Positions 1-11,900 of a stretch of DNA of 64,000 nucleotides are shown here, in pieces. The notes beneath the pieces were generated by a model. That model saw only the letters and a list, made by a program, of their open reading frames with translations. It was not told the origin of the DNA and did no database searches. The first letter of the stretch is position 1; each line of letters opens with the position of its first letter. A program made the position numbers and the translations under genes. Source of the stretch: Sarcocystis neurona (taxonomy: Eukaryota > Apicomplexa > Conoidasida > Eucoccidiorida > Sarcocystidae); NCBI GenBank assembly GCA_000727475.1, contig KL647288.1, positions 4,927,292 through 4,991,291 of the forward strand, given 5' to 3'.

Positions 1-2740
1 TTCAAGCAGAGACAGCGGCGACAGACAAAATGGAGAAGAAGAAGCGCCTGTTGTTGCTGCTGCCATAGAAGGAGAAAAGCACTCGCCAGCAGACGATGAG
101 GAGCACAGAAGCAGTTGCTGTGGTCTGCGTCCGCAGGCCGCCACGCCGTCACCGCCGCCCACAGCAGCACCAGCAGCAGTGGCACCTGGTGCTGGCAACA
201 CCGACGCGGACGGAAACGGGAGCAGCAAATGAAAAGGTGTCTCTTCCCCTTGTTGCTGCGGCATACTAATACTTGGAGGCAGAAAGGCTGGGGCTGGTGC
301 GGGCAGCTCACGCGCTCCAGCAGCGCATGTACCTTTTGCCGTCATGTCCTCCGTGGGACAGCAATTTTCCGCCGAGTGCCTCTCGTGATTTTCTTCTGTG
401 GGGCTGCTGCTGCTGCCACCATTCCTGCTACTCGTACTGTCGCTATCTCCTTCACTGCTACTGTCCCTTTTGCTGGCACCCCCCAGTTTCGCGGTCGTAA
501 CGGTGTCCTCCGCAGCCACACTGTTGCAGCTGCCTCCGACCTGGTGGCTCTGTGTCACGCACGGCGCGCAAGGAAAGAGCTCGACGCCGGGGCCGGCGGC
601 GTCTGCAGAAGCGCAGCAGCAGCCACCAAGTGGTTTCCCAGCACCTGACGATCTGCGAACCGCAACAGCGCCACCAGTTGGGTTGCAGCTTCGAAGGACC
701 CGCGCAGGGGACGCGCCCGCCGTAGTGGTCATTCTCACGCTGGTGACTCTGCTCACCTCGACAGTCGCCTGCGCAGTAGAGACTTCTCCGTGTCTTCCTG
801 CCACTGCGGGGAAGGCCGAAACGGGGCTGCAGACGTCGCCTCCTCCCCCAGCGTTCCCCGCAGCTTGCGGCGCGCTTTTCCTGCCGTCGCAACTGAAGGA
901 CGGCGGCAACGTTGGAGCAGCAAAGCTAAGCAGAGTCGATGCCGCGGAACCATCTCCCCCGCCGCTGTTGTTGTTCGCACTGGCGCCCGCGTCCCCCTCC
1001 TCTCTCCTCACAGGAGGCGAGGCGCTCTGCAGCCGCTGTGTTGCTTCCGGGAATTCGGGTGGCCGCGACTCCTGCTGCTGTGTCGCTGCTGCTGTTTGCG
1101 GCTGACCGCCCGTGTTTCTCTCTGTAGCAAAGTTGCCGCTGCTGTCTCTTGTGCTGCTGTTGCTATTGCTGGCGCCCTGTGCTGGTCCTTCTTCAGCCGC
1201 GGTATCCGTCGTGGTAGCGCCTGCAGCTGCGTCAAAGGGCCTCCCACCCAGGTCGCCAGCAGCTGAAGCGCCTGTGGCAGCAGCAGCGGAACAGCACGCG
1301 TTCGCGGCGCCGAAGGCAGCGAAGCCGGAAGTCAGGGTGTTGCTGCCACCGCGCGTAGAAGGCGTGTGCAGGACTTGAGGGCTGCTGCTGGCGTAGGCGA
1401 ACGCAGGCGCATTAGAGGCAGCGGAGGAGGAGCAAACAAACGGAGTTTCGCGTGTTATTGTCCCTGCAGCACTGCCATTGCAGCAGCTGCTGCGCACGCC
1501 GCATGCTTTCCCCTGGCAGCAGACGGTGTGTGGTGCCCCTTTTGCACTGTTGTTGGGAGGGGCAGTGGACGAAGGCGCTACAGTTGGGAGCTCCCCGTGG
1601 TGAGATGCTACGCAGCTGTACGTTCCTGCAGGTGTCGGAATGTCGCTGGTATTGCTACGTAGACAGCAGTTTGCTACTGTCGCGGGACCAGAGTCTGCTC
1701 CGCGGTGCTGCTGGTGTTTGACGCTAAGTGGGAGAAACACGCGGGAGGAATCGCCTGTCAAGGTGCAGGGGCTGCTGCCGCCGTTGCTGGGACTATGCTG
1801 GTGGCCGACGGCCCGTGGAGAACGCAACGTCTGCGTCGCGCTGGTGCCGCTGTCGGTCGGCACCAAGAGCAGCAGGCCGGCGCGCTGCTGCGGTTGGGTG
1901 TGAGGCCGCGTGAGAAGGAAAGGCAGCGTACTTCGCTCTCCCCCTGGGTCCTGTTGCTGGTCGACCGCGCTTTCGCGAGGAGAGGCTGCTGGACCTTCTT
2001 CAACAGGGAAGATCGGTGGCAGACCTGGGAGCGTGTCGTTGGCCGAGGCTTGACTCATTCTCGACTCTCCGTCCGTACCAGCGGCAGCATTTACGCCGCG
2101 CTGCTGAGCCGCAACGGCAATTCTCTCCTTCGTCGCTACACCTTCGCCAACGACAGAATCAGCGAGGCCGCCACGAGCAGGTCCGTGAACGGCAGAAGGC
2201 GTTCCAGCATCGGCTTCCTGAAAAGAAGAAGCAACAGAAGGAAAGTCAAACACAACGGTATTTTCTAGGACATGGTCCGCGGCGCTAGCAAACTCAGCAG
2301 CCACAGAAGCACACGAGCAGTCACCCATAAATCCATCTGTAGAGTGCTGTAGTAACTCATTGGCTGCTGCAACAGCGAAGCGCTGGACACGCCAGCTGTG
2401 GCTGTCGAAGGCCGAGCGGACAGGCAGCCACCACAGCAGCAGAGCATCCCAATTCTATGGAGAGAAGTTCAATTCTTTCTCTGCGTCTGCTGTCCGCTCA
2501 CATGGTCGCATAAGGCTGCTCTAGACGTGGGTGTGACAGTGAACTCCGCACTATAATTTGATACGCCTACTCCAGAGGGACGCACAAGAAAGGTGCACGG
2601 CGGCTGGTGAGAATGGTACAGCTATGATAGCAGCTCTACGATACAACAACGTCCACAAGGGCAGTCCAAATCCGGCGGGTGACTCTCCCGCTGGCTACCT
2701 GGTGCAGCAACCGCAGCAGCAAGTCTGGAGAAGACAGTAC
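1..2740. other. CAG/CTG-rich block without a resolvable gene
   Basis: This stretch is packed with CTG and GCT triplets on the plus strand, with a few islands in the opposite CAG sense (for example near 590-640). Several frames on both strands stay open for 60-230 codons, but they begin at non-ATG codons and their Leu-, Cys- or Arg-rich composition is what shadow translation of CAG repeats gives. In related coccidia such DNA usually carries exons in the CAG sense, which here would be mainly the minus strand. I could not join exons with matching phases, so no gene is called. Confidence 0.5.
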
Positions 2741-2747
2741 CTGGGAC

Positions 2748-4709
2748 TCAATAATCCCTAGTGGTACAACCTACCACAGGTGCCGCAGCCGCAGGAAAGA
2801 TGCTGCGTTGCCACTTCTTGCCAACAGCCGTTCCACCTGAGGGCAGAGAAACACGCACCTCCCCAAGAGGGTTAGAGAGCTCCTGCACGTGCTCTGCTTG
2901 AAGTTGCTCGTGTCCCTGGGGCACCTGCAGGTGCTGCTCGTGAGAGACGGCCTGGTTCTGCTGTAAGGATCCCCTGCGCAGCGGCTCTCCCGCTTGTGGG
3001 ACCGACGGGGTGGGGCAGCAAGAAGCGGGGGGGACAGCCGCCAGGGGGGGCAGCAAAGAGGCAACCGCCGGAGAGCCTGCAACCCTTTGCGCCGACGAAC
3101 AAGGTCCTAGATCTGTTTGCGGTGCTTCTAGAAAAGTACGGCAGTTGCCCTCGGTGACACACGGCGAGGCGGCAGCAGGTATCGTCCACCCACTGGTCAG
3201 GGTACAGCTACTCCGTCTGCTGGTTTTGATAAATGTGCTGGGCTGGCTGCTGACACTGCTGCGCCTGCTGGTATTGCTGCTCGCACTGCTGCGCCTGCTG
3301 GTGTTGCTGCTCGCACTGCTGCGCCTGCTGGTGTTGCTGCTTGTGCTGCTGTGCCTGCTGTTGCTGCTGCTACTGCTCCGCCGACTACGGCGGCTCCTGG
3401 CCTGTCTGCTGTTGTTGCTGCTACTGCTACATCCGCCACTGCTTCTGCCGCTCCTCCAGCAGGTAGGGGCACTCTGCTGCTTTCCGTCTGGGGCAGCGGC
3501 GCATGCAAAAGACCAGTCTCCCTCCTCCCGTTCTTTCAAATTGAAAATGGTGTTGCTCCGACTGCGGGACTGACTGGTGCTGGAGCTGTACCTGCTGCTG
3601 CTGCCTCTGCTGAACCTCGTACTCCTTTCGTCCTCTTGGTCTGTCTCCGCCTTCCTTGAACGCCCCTCTCTTTGCTGCAGCACCTCCGGTGCAGAGTGCC
3701 CCTCTCCTGCTGCTACTGCGCCCAGGGCGAAATCCAGCGAAGAATGCGTTGTCCCCGCAGACGCCGCCCAAATGAGAGCCTGTGGTGGAGGCGTCGTTGC
3801 TGCCGCGTCTGTTTCTGGTTTAGTTCCTGCGATTGTTGTCTTGCCCGCTACCACATGGGAGGCGCTGCTGTGCAGACTACGGCCGTCGGCAGCCGCCAAG
3901 TCTAACGTAGTGTCTTCGCCGCCTCCTGAGACTGAGCGGGATGCGGCAGCAACACCAGTAGACAATGTTCTGGGAGCAGCAGCTGCGGTAGCTGCCGAAG
4001 AAGTCGTCGGGCCGACGCTTTGTTCCACGTTCCCACCTACCAGTTCTGTCCCTGCTGCTACCGTTTCACCTGTAGAGGCGCACGTGGTGGCTTCGCCGCC
4101 TGCAAAAGAGCTGCTCCTGGTTTCTGTCTTTGCGCATGAGGTGTTGCCCGACCCTGCTGCTTCGGTGCCCTTGTTCATTGCCGTTGCCGCGAGACGGTGT
4201 GTGGGAGTCCCTGGGGCCCCGCTAAAAAGTTTCTGCCCTTCCAGGGTTTGGGCGTTGTGCGTGCCGGTTCCCCCGTCCTCTGGAGTCCGGTTCGTCGTCT
4301 GGGCAACCGCGGCAGTGGTAACTGCTGCGATGTCTGCAGGATTATTCCAGCTTGACCCCTCCAGTGTTGTGTCGCTCCCCGTTGGGTCGGTTGCCGTCGC
4401 TACCGTCCTACCTGAAATCGTTCCTCGAATCGACGTGGGAGTGGTCCCTGTGGTCGCTGTTGCTGCCGTTGCTGCTGTTGTTGCCGTTGCTGCTGCTGCT
4501 GGTGGTATTGGTGCTGCTGCGCTCGCACCCGGCCCCGGTGGACCTGCTGGACCTGCTGCTGTCTGGGTGGGGTGCGCAAGGAGAAACCCGTCCTCTGCAG
4601 CTGTAGTAGCACCGCGGTGTGCCGTTTGTCCGGCAGCAGCAGCGGGGACAAACGTCGGGGTCCTGGAAGCAGCAGGAGTGGCAGGCAAAAAACTCAACGG
4701 CCATGACAT
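2748..4709 (-). CDS. Low-complexity Ala/Ser/Thr/Gln-rich protein or large exon, function unknown
   Basis: An open frame of 653 codons runs on the minus strand from an ATG at 4709 to a TGA at 2748-2750. The product is dominated by Ala, Thr, Ser, Gly and Gln. The N-terminal third carries an Ala/Thr/Gly/Pro tract, the middle is Ser/Arg-rich, and the C-terminal part is richer in Gln, Glu and Pro. A 30-bp minisatellite (3256-3375) makes a repeated Ser-Arg-Arg-Ser-Ser-type decapeptide. The first roughly 15 codons may be intron: a pyrimidine-rich stretch ending in CAG lies just inside the ATG, a good splice acceptor. A 401-codon plus-strand frame overlaps at 3577-4782, but the CAG sense and the greater length favour the minus strand. 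I recognise no domain. Confidence is limited because repeat-rich GC-rich DNA keeps frames open by chance. Confidence 0.45.
   Translation of the reverse strand: MSWPLSFLPATPAASRTPTFVPAAAAGQTAHRGATTAAEDGFLLAHPTQTAAGPAGPPGPGASAAAPIPPAAAATATTAATAATATTGTTPTSIRGTISGRTVATATDPTGSDTTLEGSSWNNPADIAAVTTAAVAQTTNRTPEDGGTGTHNAQTLEGQKLFSGAPGTPTHRLAATAMNKGTEAAGSGNTSCAKTETRSSSFAGGEATTCASTGETVAAGTELVGGNVEQSVGPTTSSAATAAAAPRTLSTGVAAASRSVSGGGEDTTLDLAAADGRSLHSSASHVVAGKTTIAGTKPETDAAATTPPPQALIWAASAGTTHSSLDFALGAVAAGEGHSAPEVLQQREGRSRKAETDQEDERSTRFSRGSSSRYSSSTSQSRSRSNTIFNLKEREEGDWSFACAAAPDGKQQSAPTCWRSGRSSGGCSSSSNNSRQARSRRSRRSSSSSNSRHSSTSSNTSRRSSASSNTSRRSSASSNTSRRSSVSSQPSTFIKTSRRSSCTLTSGWTIPAAASPCVTEGNCRTFLEAPQTDLGPCSSAQRVAGSPAVASLLPPLAAVPPASCCPTPSVPQAGEPLRRGSLQQNQAVSHEQHLQVPQGHEQLQAEHVQELSNPLGEVRVSLPSGGTAVGKKWQRSIFPAAAAPVVGCTTRDY
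3256..3375. repeat. 30-bp minisatellite, about four copies, inside the 653-codon frame
   Basis: Four adjoining 30-bp units occupy 3256-3285, 3286-3315, 3316-3345 and 3346-3375; the second and third are nearly identical and the last is degenerate. The unit length is a multiple of three, so copy-number change would keep the overlapping minus-strand frame open. It encodes Arg/Ser-rich decapeptides on the minus strand and Leu-rich ones on the plus strand. Confidence 0.85.
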
Positions 4710-5106
4710 TTCGCGGCTGGTGCTGCCGTTCCAGACCCTCGAAGGACACCGCCTCTGCTTTGAGGCGCAGAGGGGCTTGTAAGGAGAAAGACGCTACGGA
4801 TGTTCAGTGTCTCACCCTGCTTCCGGTGCGATAAAATGTCGCAACAGACCGACATGTGACTCCTCTCCACGCGATGCTTCAACAAATGTTGCGACGTACC
4901 CTTTTCCCTGCCCACCAACCTACTAGTGTCGGCCTCGGCCTACAGAAGGAGCTGCTGCTATTCCTTCGGAGGCACCGGTAGGAGTCGATAACGCGTGAAG
5001 GGGTGTGTGGGGGTCTAAACCACACAGACACGCTCTTAGCGACAGCACACGCACAGCGGCAACCCACTTGCTGCAGTCAACCGCAGCAACCCCCACGGGA
5101 CACCCG

Positions 5107-5640
5107 TCACTGCTGTAGCTGCGGTTCTGCCGTTCCCCTTGTGCTCCTCTGTGTCACCGCTGCTCGTGTGAGACTGCAACTGTGCCAGTTCAGTCCTCGT
5201 GGCGCTGGCGGGCGTGGACGGGTGCGACGGAGGAAAAAATCGTTACTGTCGCTGCGGAGGAAGCCTGCCGTTGCGAGCCGCCACGAAGCGAAGTACGGGT
5301 CGCTGAACAGGGGATTTAAGGTAGCCCTTTTTAAAGAAAGGTGGAAGCCACACACACAATAGCATCCACCTGGTTGTCCCTGCTGTCCGGTGTGGGTTGC
5401 TACTATCATCCTTCGCGCTAATTCCCCTTTGGCTGCCGCTGCCTTGGCTGCCGTTGCCTTGGCTGCCGCTGCCTTGGCTGCCGTTGCCTTGGCTGCCGCT
5501 GCCTTGGCTGCCGCTGCCTTAGCTGCACTAGCAGCAGTCCCTACACGAGGCGCAAAACGAAAAAAGCAACGTAGAGCAGCAGCAGCTCCGCCTCGCTCAG
5601 ATGTTGCGCAGAAGGCACAAAGACGGAGGCCGTGCTCCAC
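5107..5640 (-). CDS. Possible exon with Lys-Ala pentapeptide repeats
   Basis: A minus-strand frame of 177 codons ends in a stop at 5107-5109. Its core is an array of five-residue units made of one Lys followed by Ala or Ala/Thr, encoded by the 15-bp repeat at 5429-5527. Lys/Ala arrays of this sort occur in linker-histone tails and other nucleic-acid-binding low-complexity regions; that comparison is by composition only. Downstream of the array the frame is unremarkable. On the plus strand the same array would read as Leu/Ala/Val, less typical of a coccidian exon but not excluded. No splice partners were found and no function is assigned. Confidence 0.25.
   Translation of the reverse strand: MEHGLRLCAFCATSERGGAAAALRCFFRFAPRVGTAASAAKAAAAKAAAAKATAAKAAAAKATAAKAAAAKGELARRMIVATHTGQQGQPGGCYCVCGFHLSLKRATLNPLFSDPYFASWRLATAGFLRSDSNDFFLRRTRPRPPAPRGLNWHSCSLTRAAVTQRSTRGTAEPQLQQ
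5429..5527. repeat. 15-bp tandem repeat, six full units plus a partial
   Basis: Six consecutive 15-bp units start at 5429, 5444, 5459, 5474, 5489 and 5504, followed by a diverged partial unit. Two variants differ by one C/T change and alternate for the first five units. Unit length keeps the reading frame on both strands. Confidence 0.9.
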
Positions 5641-8600
5641 CTGCTGCTGCTGCTGAAGATGAGAGAGTCACCGACAGCACAGGCGGGAGAAAGACCTGCT
5701 ACCGCGAGGCACATTCGGTACCACAGAGTGGCAGCAGCAGCAACGGCAGCCCAGGCAGCAGTACGAGAGATGCAGCTCGAGCGGCAGCGAAACAACGACG
5801 CAGCTGCCTCCCCAGCGCTGCGATGCAGTACCCGCCAACGTGGCTGCTACCCTCCCTCCCGTGTGGCTGGTGATACTGCTGCTGCTGCTGCCGGGACTGT
5901 TGCTGCTGCTGGGAGCTGCTGCTGTTAGCTTCTGCTGTTCTTGCGGCTGTCCGTACGGCTGCGCGTGCGCCGCTGCTTTCTTAACTAGTGGGCAGCGGCT
6001 CCTGCTAGCCTACGCGTAACGATTGCGGCTGCGACAATTGCTCCTGCCGCTGTCACAAAGGCTCTCCACTGACCATGGCAGCTTGTAAAATATTGGACTA
6101 GGAAGTCGCACTGCACCTCGTCAGAGCTCCCGCACACAAGACAGAGGCGGCGCCCGCAGCAGCAGAGCAGTTGCTGGACTGCGTGACGACGTACTGCTAC
6201 GGCAACACGGGGTGTACCACGTGCTCATTAAGCACTCCTTTTGAAGCTGTCGGTTTGCCGTAGCAATTGCTTCTCCTGCTGCTTCTCTGCGCAAGACCTG
6301 CAGGAACACGCAGAGTTCAATGTAAAGCGCAGGAGCAGTTGAAAGAAAATGAGAAGACGCCAAGGTGTGCAGACGAACAGACCCCCGTGCCGCCAGCAGC
6401 CGCCGCGCGCATTGCAGAAGCCGCCCCCCTTTGCTACCATGTGCTGAGTCTGTCGCGCCCACTCGCAATTATCCAATTTTCGCCGAAGCTGCACAATATC
6501 TGATTCTACTTCTGGATAAACCTGCACTTGTTTTTTGACTGCTGCTGCCGCCGTCTACGGCCATGCTGCTCTTGGTCCGGGCGGGCACTTGCTGCACCCA
6601 GTCTTCGTGGAAGGAGAGCTATGGGGGATTCCACGTCGTTATACTGCAGTGGCTGCGGGATCGTGTGCAATTTCTGCGGTCGTCGCTGCCGCGGTAACAA
6701 GTAAAATATCCCTGTCGTTTGTGGCCGTTGTAGAACCGCCCCTGTCCCGGCAATTCTGTCGGTGGGGGGCTCCACAATCAGCAGTCGCTCGTATCAGTCT
6801 TGAGAACAACTTTGTTTGTATATTCTCTTGCGCTCACACCCCCCGCAGTAAATGAACCAGAATTCCTCTCCCTCTCACGCCAGGGTAGTCACATCAAGAT
6901 GTCCTGCCTCCCAGGCCGTGAAGTCCGCTCGGCATCTGCCGACGTTGCAACGCAAACGAGTTGACAGCTCTGGTGAGTGTGGAGATACGCAGCAGCAGGA
7001 ACAGAAGCAGCAGTGGCGAAGGGATGTGCTGTAGAAGCTGCTTGCCAGCTACTAACCGAGCGCGTGCGCGTGAAGCCGTGGCTGAGACGGGCCGGGCAAC
7101 AACAGATCTGCGCGCGCGCTGCAGCAGGTGGTGCTCCGCGACCAGGCCAACAACAGCGGCAGCAGCCGCAGCAAGCAAGGGTAGCTGTTGTACCGCCAAC
7201 CGCTGCAACTGCGACGGCAGCAGCTGTCGAAATACGTGTGAACAGTGTGACACCAGCAAAGAATCAGTCCAGCGCAAGATGCTACACTGCGCTGTTGCGC
7301 ACGCAGTAGGAGCTCCCGGCGCTCCGTACTGGTTGACCCTCGACACACCAAGGTGTACGAATGCGTGGAAGTGAGCAGCGAAGAAACTGGGCGGGGTGAG
7401 GACGCCGGTGCCTTCAAAGATACTCACCTACGCGTAGGTCCGCCTATAACCGGAAGCGTGGCCTCCCTGAGGGGCTGCTGCTGGAGTGTTTCAAGAGACC
7501 TGGAGAGGCAGAGACGCTGTTGCGGCTTTGGGGTTTACCGCGACGCGCCGTCGGCTTAGTTGGGCTTCTTGCAAGGCCGAGTCGACCAGCACCGCCGTTG
7601 CCCCAGAATGACGCTGCTGTGTGAGCCCCTTTGGACAGGGCCTCCTCCTTGTCGGCCGCAGCGCACAAATGCACAACTTGCGCAGCAGCAAGGCGCGCGG
7701 CGGACAAGACAGCAATGTCGGCAGCTCTTCGTGCAGCAGTGGTTGCGTACTCTCGTACTTGGCAGTGTGAAACGTGCTTTTGCTCCCCCGCGTGCCTCCT
7801 GGCTTTGGTGCTCCTGGTACCACCGTTGCTGATGCTGCTGCTCCTCTGCTGCGTTTCTTGGAGACATGCAACGGCTGCCGCTGCTGCTGCTGGTGCAGTT
7901 CGTGGTGCTGCGTGCCTCGCGTTGAGGCTGCGGGTGCTCTTTGTGAACGCGCTGCAAATTGCGTTTACTCTGGCTACAAAATTTACCCTGCACTCTCGGA
8001 CGCGTGTAGTGTACATCCGCACAGGTCACCAGTCTGGTGTGGACGATCTCCTGGCGTCACAGTCGCTAAGAGCACATAAAATCACTGGGGAATCCTTGGT
8101 GGCTTTCCCGAAACGGGTGACGCGATGTTAGTAAGGGTGGACCTCGGACCCTGGAGTGGCTATCGTTCTTCAGAGGCAGAGAGGGCAGCTGCATTACAGC
8201 GGGACAGCCGTATACTCAGCACCAGAGCTCCTCCCTCCCGTAACGCCGCTGAATTCGCTGATGACAAGCAATAGTAGCCCTTGTGGCCATCTTACTTGCG
8301 CTGCGCCTGCGAGAAGACACGCGCTGCGGGCTTCAAACTGTCACACGAACAGTGAAAGATGACCCGGTGCAGTTTGGGAAAGGTGATGACCGTGTTTTGA
8401 AGCGGCACCCCTACTCAACTTTCACAGAATACCACGACAAATAACAGCAGCAAAATGTATGCGTCAAATGCGGCGGTTCACTCATCCTGCCAGTGCTCTG
8501 CCACTACCTCTACCCGCGCGGGTTGCACAGGGCTACCCGTACTCCTTGTGCCGAAGACACGGTGACAGCTGGTAGTGCCCCCCCACGTTGTGTTTAGGTA

Positions 8601-8999
8601 GGTCCCACACCGTAGCCGCTGCCTTTTGTTGATGTGCCTGGCTGGCTGCCGCGCACGCGTGGCTCTTTGCTCGTGCTTGCTACCTGATGTGCTCCAGCCG
8701 CTGTTGGACCTGGTTGCTGATGGTGCTGCTGCGGCTCTTGCCGCTGCTGCCGCTGCTTCCAAGTAGAGCACACCACGGGGATACTGGAGGGAGGGGTCGA
8801 CTGGACACGCCGGCGGGCGTGTACGGGGTACAGCAGCGCGGCCGGCACCCGTAGCACGAACGCGGGAATCAGAAGGCACCAACCACAGACAGCATCAAGA
8901 AAGATCACCATAATTTGGGTGCAGACGCACGTGCCACGTCGTGGAAACTCCTTACCACGTGTCTTCTCTTCACGGCGTTGTCACGTTTGCAAAAAAGGC

Positions 9000-11900
9000 G
9001 TGCGAATCTCACGAACTATGAAGGGGAGCGCGAGAAGTGATAGCAGAAGGGACACCCCCTGTAGTCCACAAATCAGCGCGGACCGGCACGTGTCTGACCT
9101 ACGCAAAGAATAGAAGTTTACCAGTGTGTACACATGTCAAGAGATGTGTGATTATACAGTTGCACGTGTGTGGATACGTACATGCGAACAGACGCTCCTA
9201 CAAAGCAACACAGCAATGATAAGCAGTACAGCCTGTTTCAAGCGAGGGGCGCAAGAAATCCACGGACAGGCTGGTCAAACGTGGTGCATCACTCATGTTG
9301 CCGGCACCTCGCCGGTACGTGGTGATGTTGCCGGCTTCCTACCACCATTCGGTGTCTGCTCCTGCTGTCAGATGATTACTCGCGTAGCAAAGCTCCACTC
9401 GCCGTGGGTGGGTTTATCACCGCAGTGACCGTATACGTAGACAGCGGTGGTGCAGACACCTGCACGCCAGGGCGGTTGTTACAGTGCCAGTAGCACCCCA
9501 AGAAGTGTTTGCTTTAGGGACCACATGCCACGAGCTCCTAATTCAATGCATATGAGCAGAAGAACGAACGTCTGCACCCAGCAGAAGAGAAACTACCTGC
9601 CCATGTAGTACAGGCAGCGGCGGAGCCTGCTGCTGAGAGCAGTTACAGGAGCACGTCGTCATCGACAGCCACGCAGAGAGCAGAGGCCTACGCAGGAGGC
9701 GTACTGTTTCGTTTGTAGGTCGTCGTTCAACGCAAGGGACGAGTACTGCAATGAGGGGGCTGCTCACAGAGGCTTTCTGTGCGGCTGCTGTCGTACTCGC
9801 TGCCTTAATGATTGTGCGGTACGATATGGTTTGTTTTAGCTGGACCCGAGCTGCTGCTGCTGCCGATCTGTGCGGCTACATCTCAGATTTCCGAGCGATA
9901 CACTGCCTCTCAGCAGCAGCTGTTGGATGCCATTGCGGCGTCCCGGCGCGATAGTGTACGACGGCGGCATTGGGCCAACACAAAGGGCACAACAGAGAAT
10001 TTGAAATAAAGTGTGCCCAGTGTACCTCCTAAGCTGCGCAGCAGAGCGAAAGTTGCGGTGCGCAGCACCTGTTACAACGTGTGGCATCGGAATAGTGTCA
10101 CGCCGTACAACGTACACGGTCAAATTCTACGGTTTCTCATTCGGCCATCCTGTGAGATAGACAGTCGGGGCTGCGCGCGAGTACACTCACGGTGACTACC
10201 GAACGCGGGTTACCGCCTACGCGGTATGCAACTCCGAAAGCGACGTAAGAACGAAGGGCGGAGACTCAGTTACGAAGATAAGGAGCACGAGACGAAGTTG
10301 CGCGCCTCTGCTGCTGCGGGATGCGGATGCTGCGTATTCTGGCTCTGTTGAAGTGGGCGAATGCTACAGTATTGCCCTCCTGGCGATGCCGCGGATCGTA
10401 CGTAGACCTGTGCTGTTGTTGGTCTGCGTGTCTCCGTGCTCTGCAGTTGCTGCCTTGCGCATTCCTCCAGCGGCACACCCGATCCACCTCCATGCTTTCC
10501 GCTGCAGAGCGAGGCTCTCCAACGCCTCCTTTGCTCGTCGAAAGCCTAAACACCTTGGTGCCCTCAGTTGTGGTAGCGCTGCCGCCTGTGTTTTTCACTT
10601 AGGCTCTAGTCCTCCGGTACACACTGTATACTGTTTGACACATAGCGCCACAGAGAGTATCGATGCGGTTACTACTTTTCTTGTCGAAAATTGTTGGTGA
10701 ACCATTCGTGTTTAACTGCCTAATTTCGGTCCTTCGTGGCCGTTTTTATGTCTGTTCTGCGTTCTAACGTGCACGCATGCCTGGATGTGGTGTGACGCTT
10801 CCGCCTGCCTTGTCCCTCATTTGCTGATACCTCCGTGCGATTCATGCCGCTGCTGCGTCGCAAAGTAAAGCGCCAGGGGACCCAATGATTGAAGCTTCGA
10901 TATGTGACGGGTGCCTCACTGTCTGTTCGTCAGCCCGCGCGTTTCTCTGATCTAACGCGAGGGCTGCACTCACTTTACTCTTACTTACTTGCTGAGTCTT
11001 GCTCGACTGGGTTGACACCCCTGCAAAAGCAGCAGGCACTGTGCTGCTCGCCGAGGGGTGCCACACATCTGGTAGCGCTGGCGCTCGTCCTCAGCTTTTA
11101 CGTCGAACCGCCTGGCATTTTAGTCTGCCACGACCGTGTTCGGAGTGCTTCTGCGTCACGCTTGTATGTAAATATATATGTGTGTGTTTGTGTGGGTCGG
11201 CCCTCTTCTGCCCGAGTTCATAACGCAAGCTCTCACGTTGTTCTTGTACGTGCATTCTCCGCCATCAGCCATAAAACGGTTGGTACTTCTCTCGTTCTCT
11301 GTCTCCTTTGCTTTTGGCTGTACAGGCTGGCTTCCTTTTCTGCGTAACTCACTACACTGAGTCGAGTTGTTGTAATTGTGCCCCATCTGGCACAGGGACT
11401 AGCCAGTTCTTGTTTCGTTCCGCCTTTGCTGTCTATCCTCTTCTTGTTCATGCCGCTACTTAGTGTCGTTCCGTACCGCCTTGGAGGCGTCCTCGGTGAC
11501 CTGCAAGAGTCGTCCTACAGATATGTACGTATGTATGTATATAGATATACGTAGATAGATAGATACAGCTGTACTCCACAGCTGCGTTGCTGCCGCACGA
11601 CCACTGCTCCTAGCCCGTCAGCCGGTGTTGCTCTCTTGTCACATGAATGGCCATTGCCGACAGTCTCTGCCGCCCCACTCGCTTCACCTCTACCGCCGCT
11701 CCCCGTTGTAGCTGCCTGCTCCTCCACTAGCGGCGATTCCCTGCTAGTGGCAGTGGTTAGCAGATCGACCGCAGTTCCTGCAGGCGCCCTGTGCGAGGAG
11801 GAGGCATGGTATTATTCTGTAATATTCTCCACTGGTGCACTACGCCGTTCTGCACACTCGCTCTAGTGCAGCTGGAGCTACTGGTTGTCCTGTACTGCAT

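Larger units (their letters stand above)
4790..9000. other. Repeat-rich block with unassembled exon-like pieces
   Basis: Short open stretches with exon-like composition occur on both strands, but I cannot assemble a gene. The clearest are a plus-strand helical Ala/Gln/Arg-rich piece near 5650-5840 and a minus-strand coiled-coil-like piece at about 6438-6548 ending at a GTAGCA donor. CAG sense flips several times: CTG on plus around 5880-5930 and 7800-8760, CAG on plus around 5740 and 6990-7200. This could mean more than one gene or simple triplet expansion in introns. Confidence 0.4.

Noticed and set aside
3577..4782. 401-codon plus-strand frame, Val/Ala/Leu-rich
   Set aside because: It is antisense to the longer 653-codon frame and its composition is that expected from reading CAG-rich coding DNA on the wrong strand.
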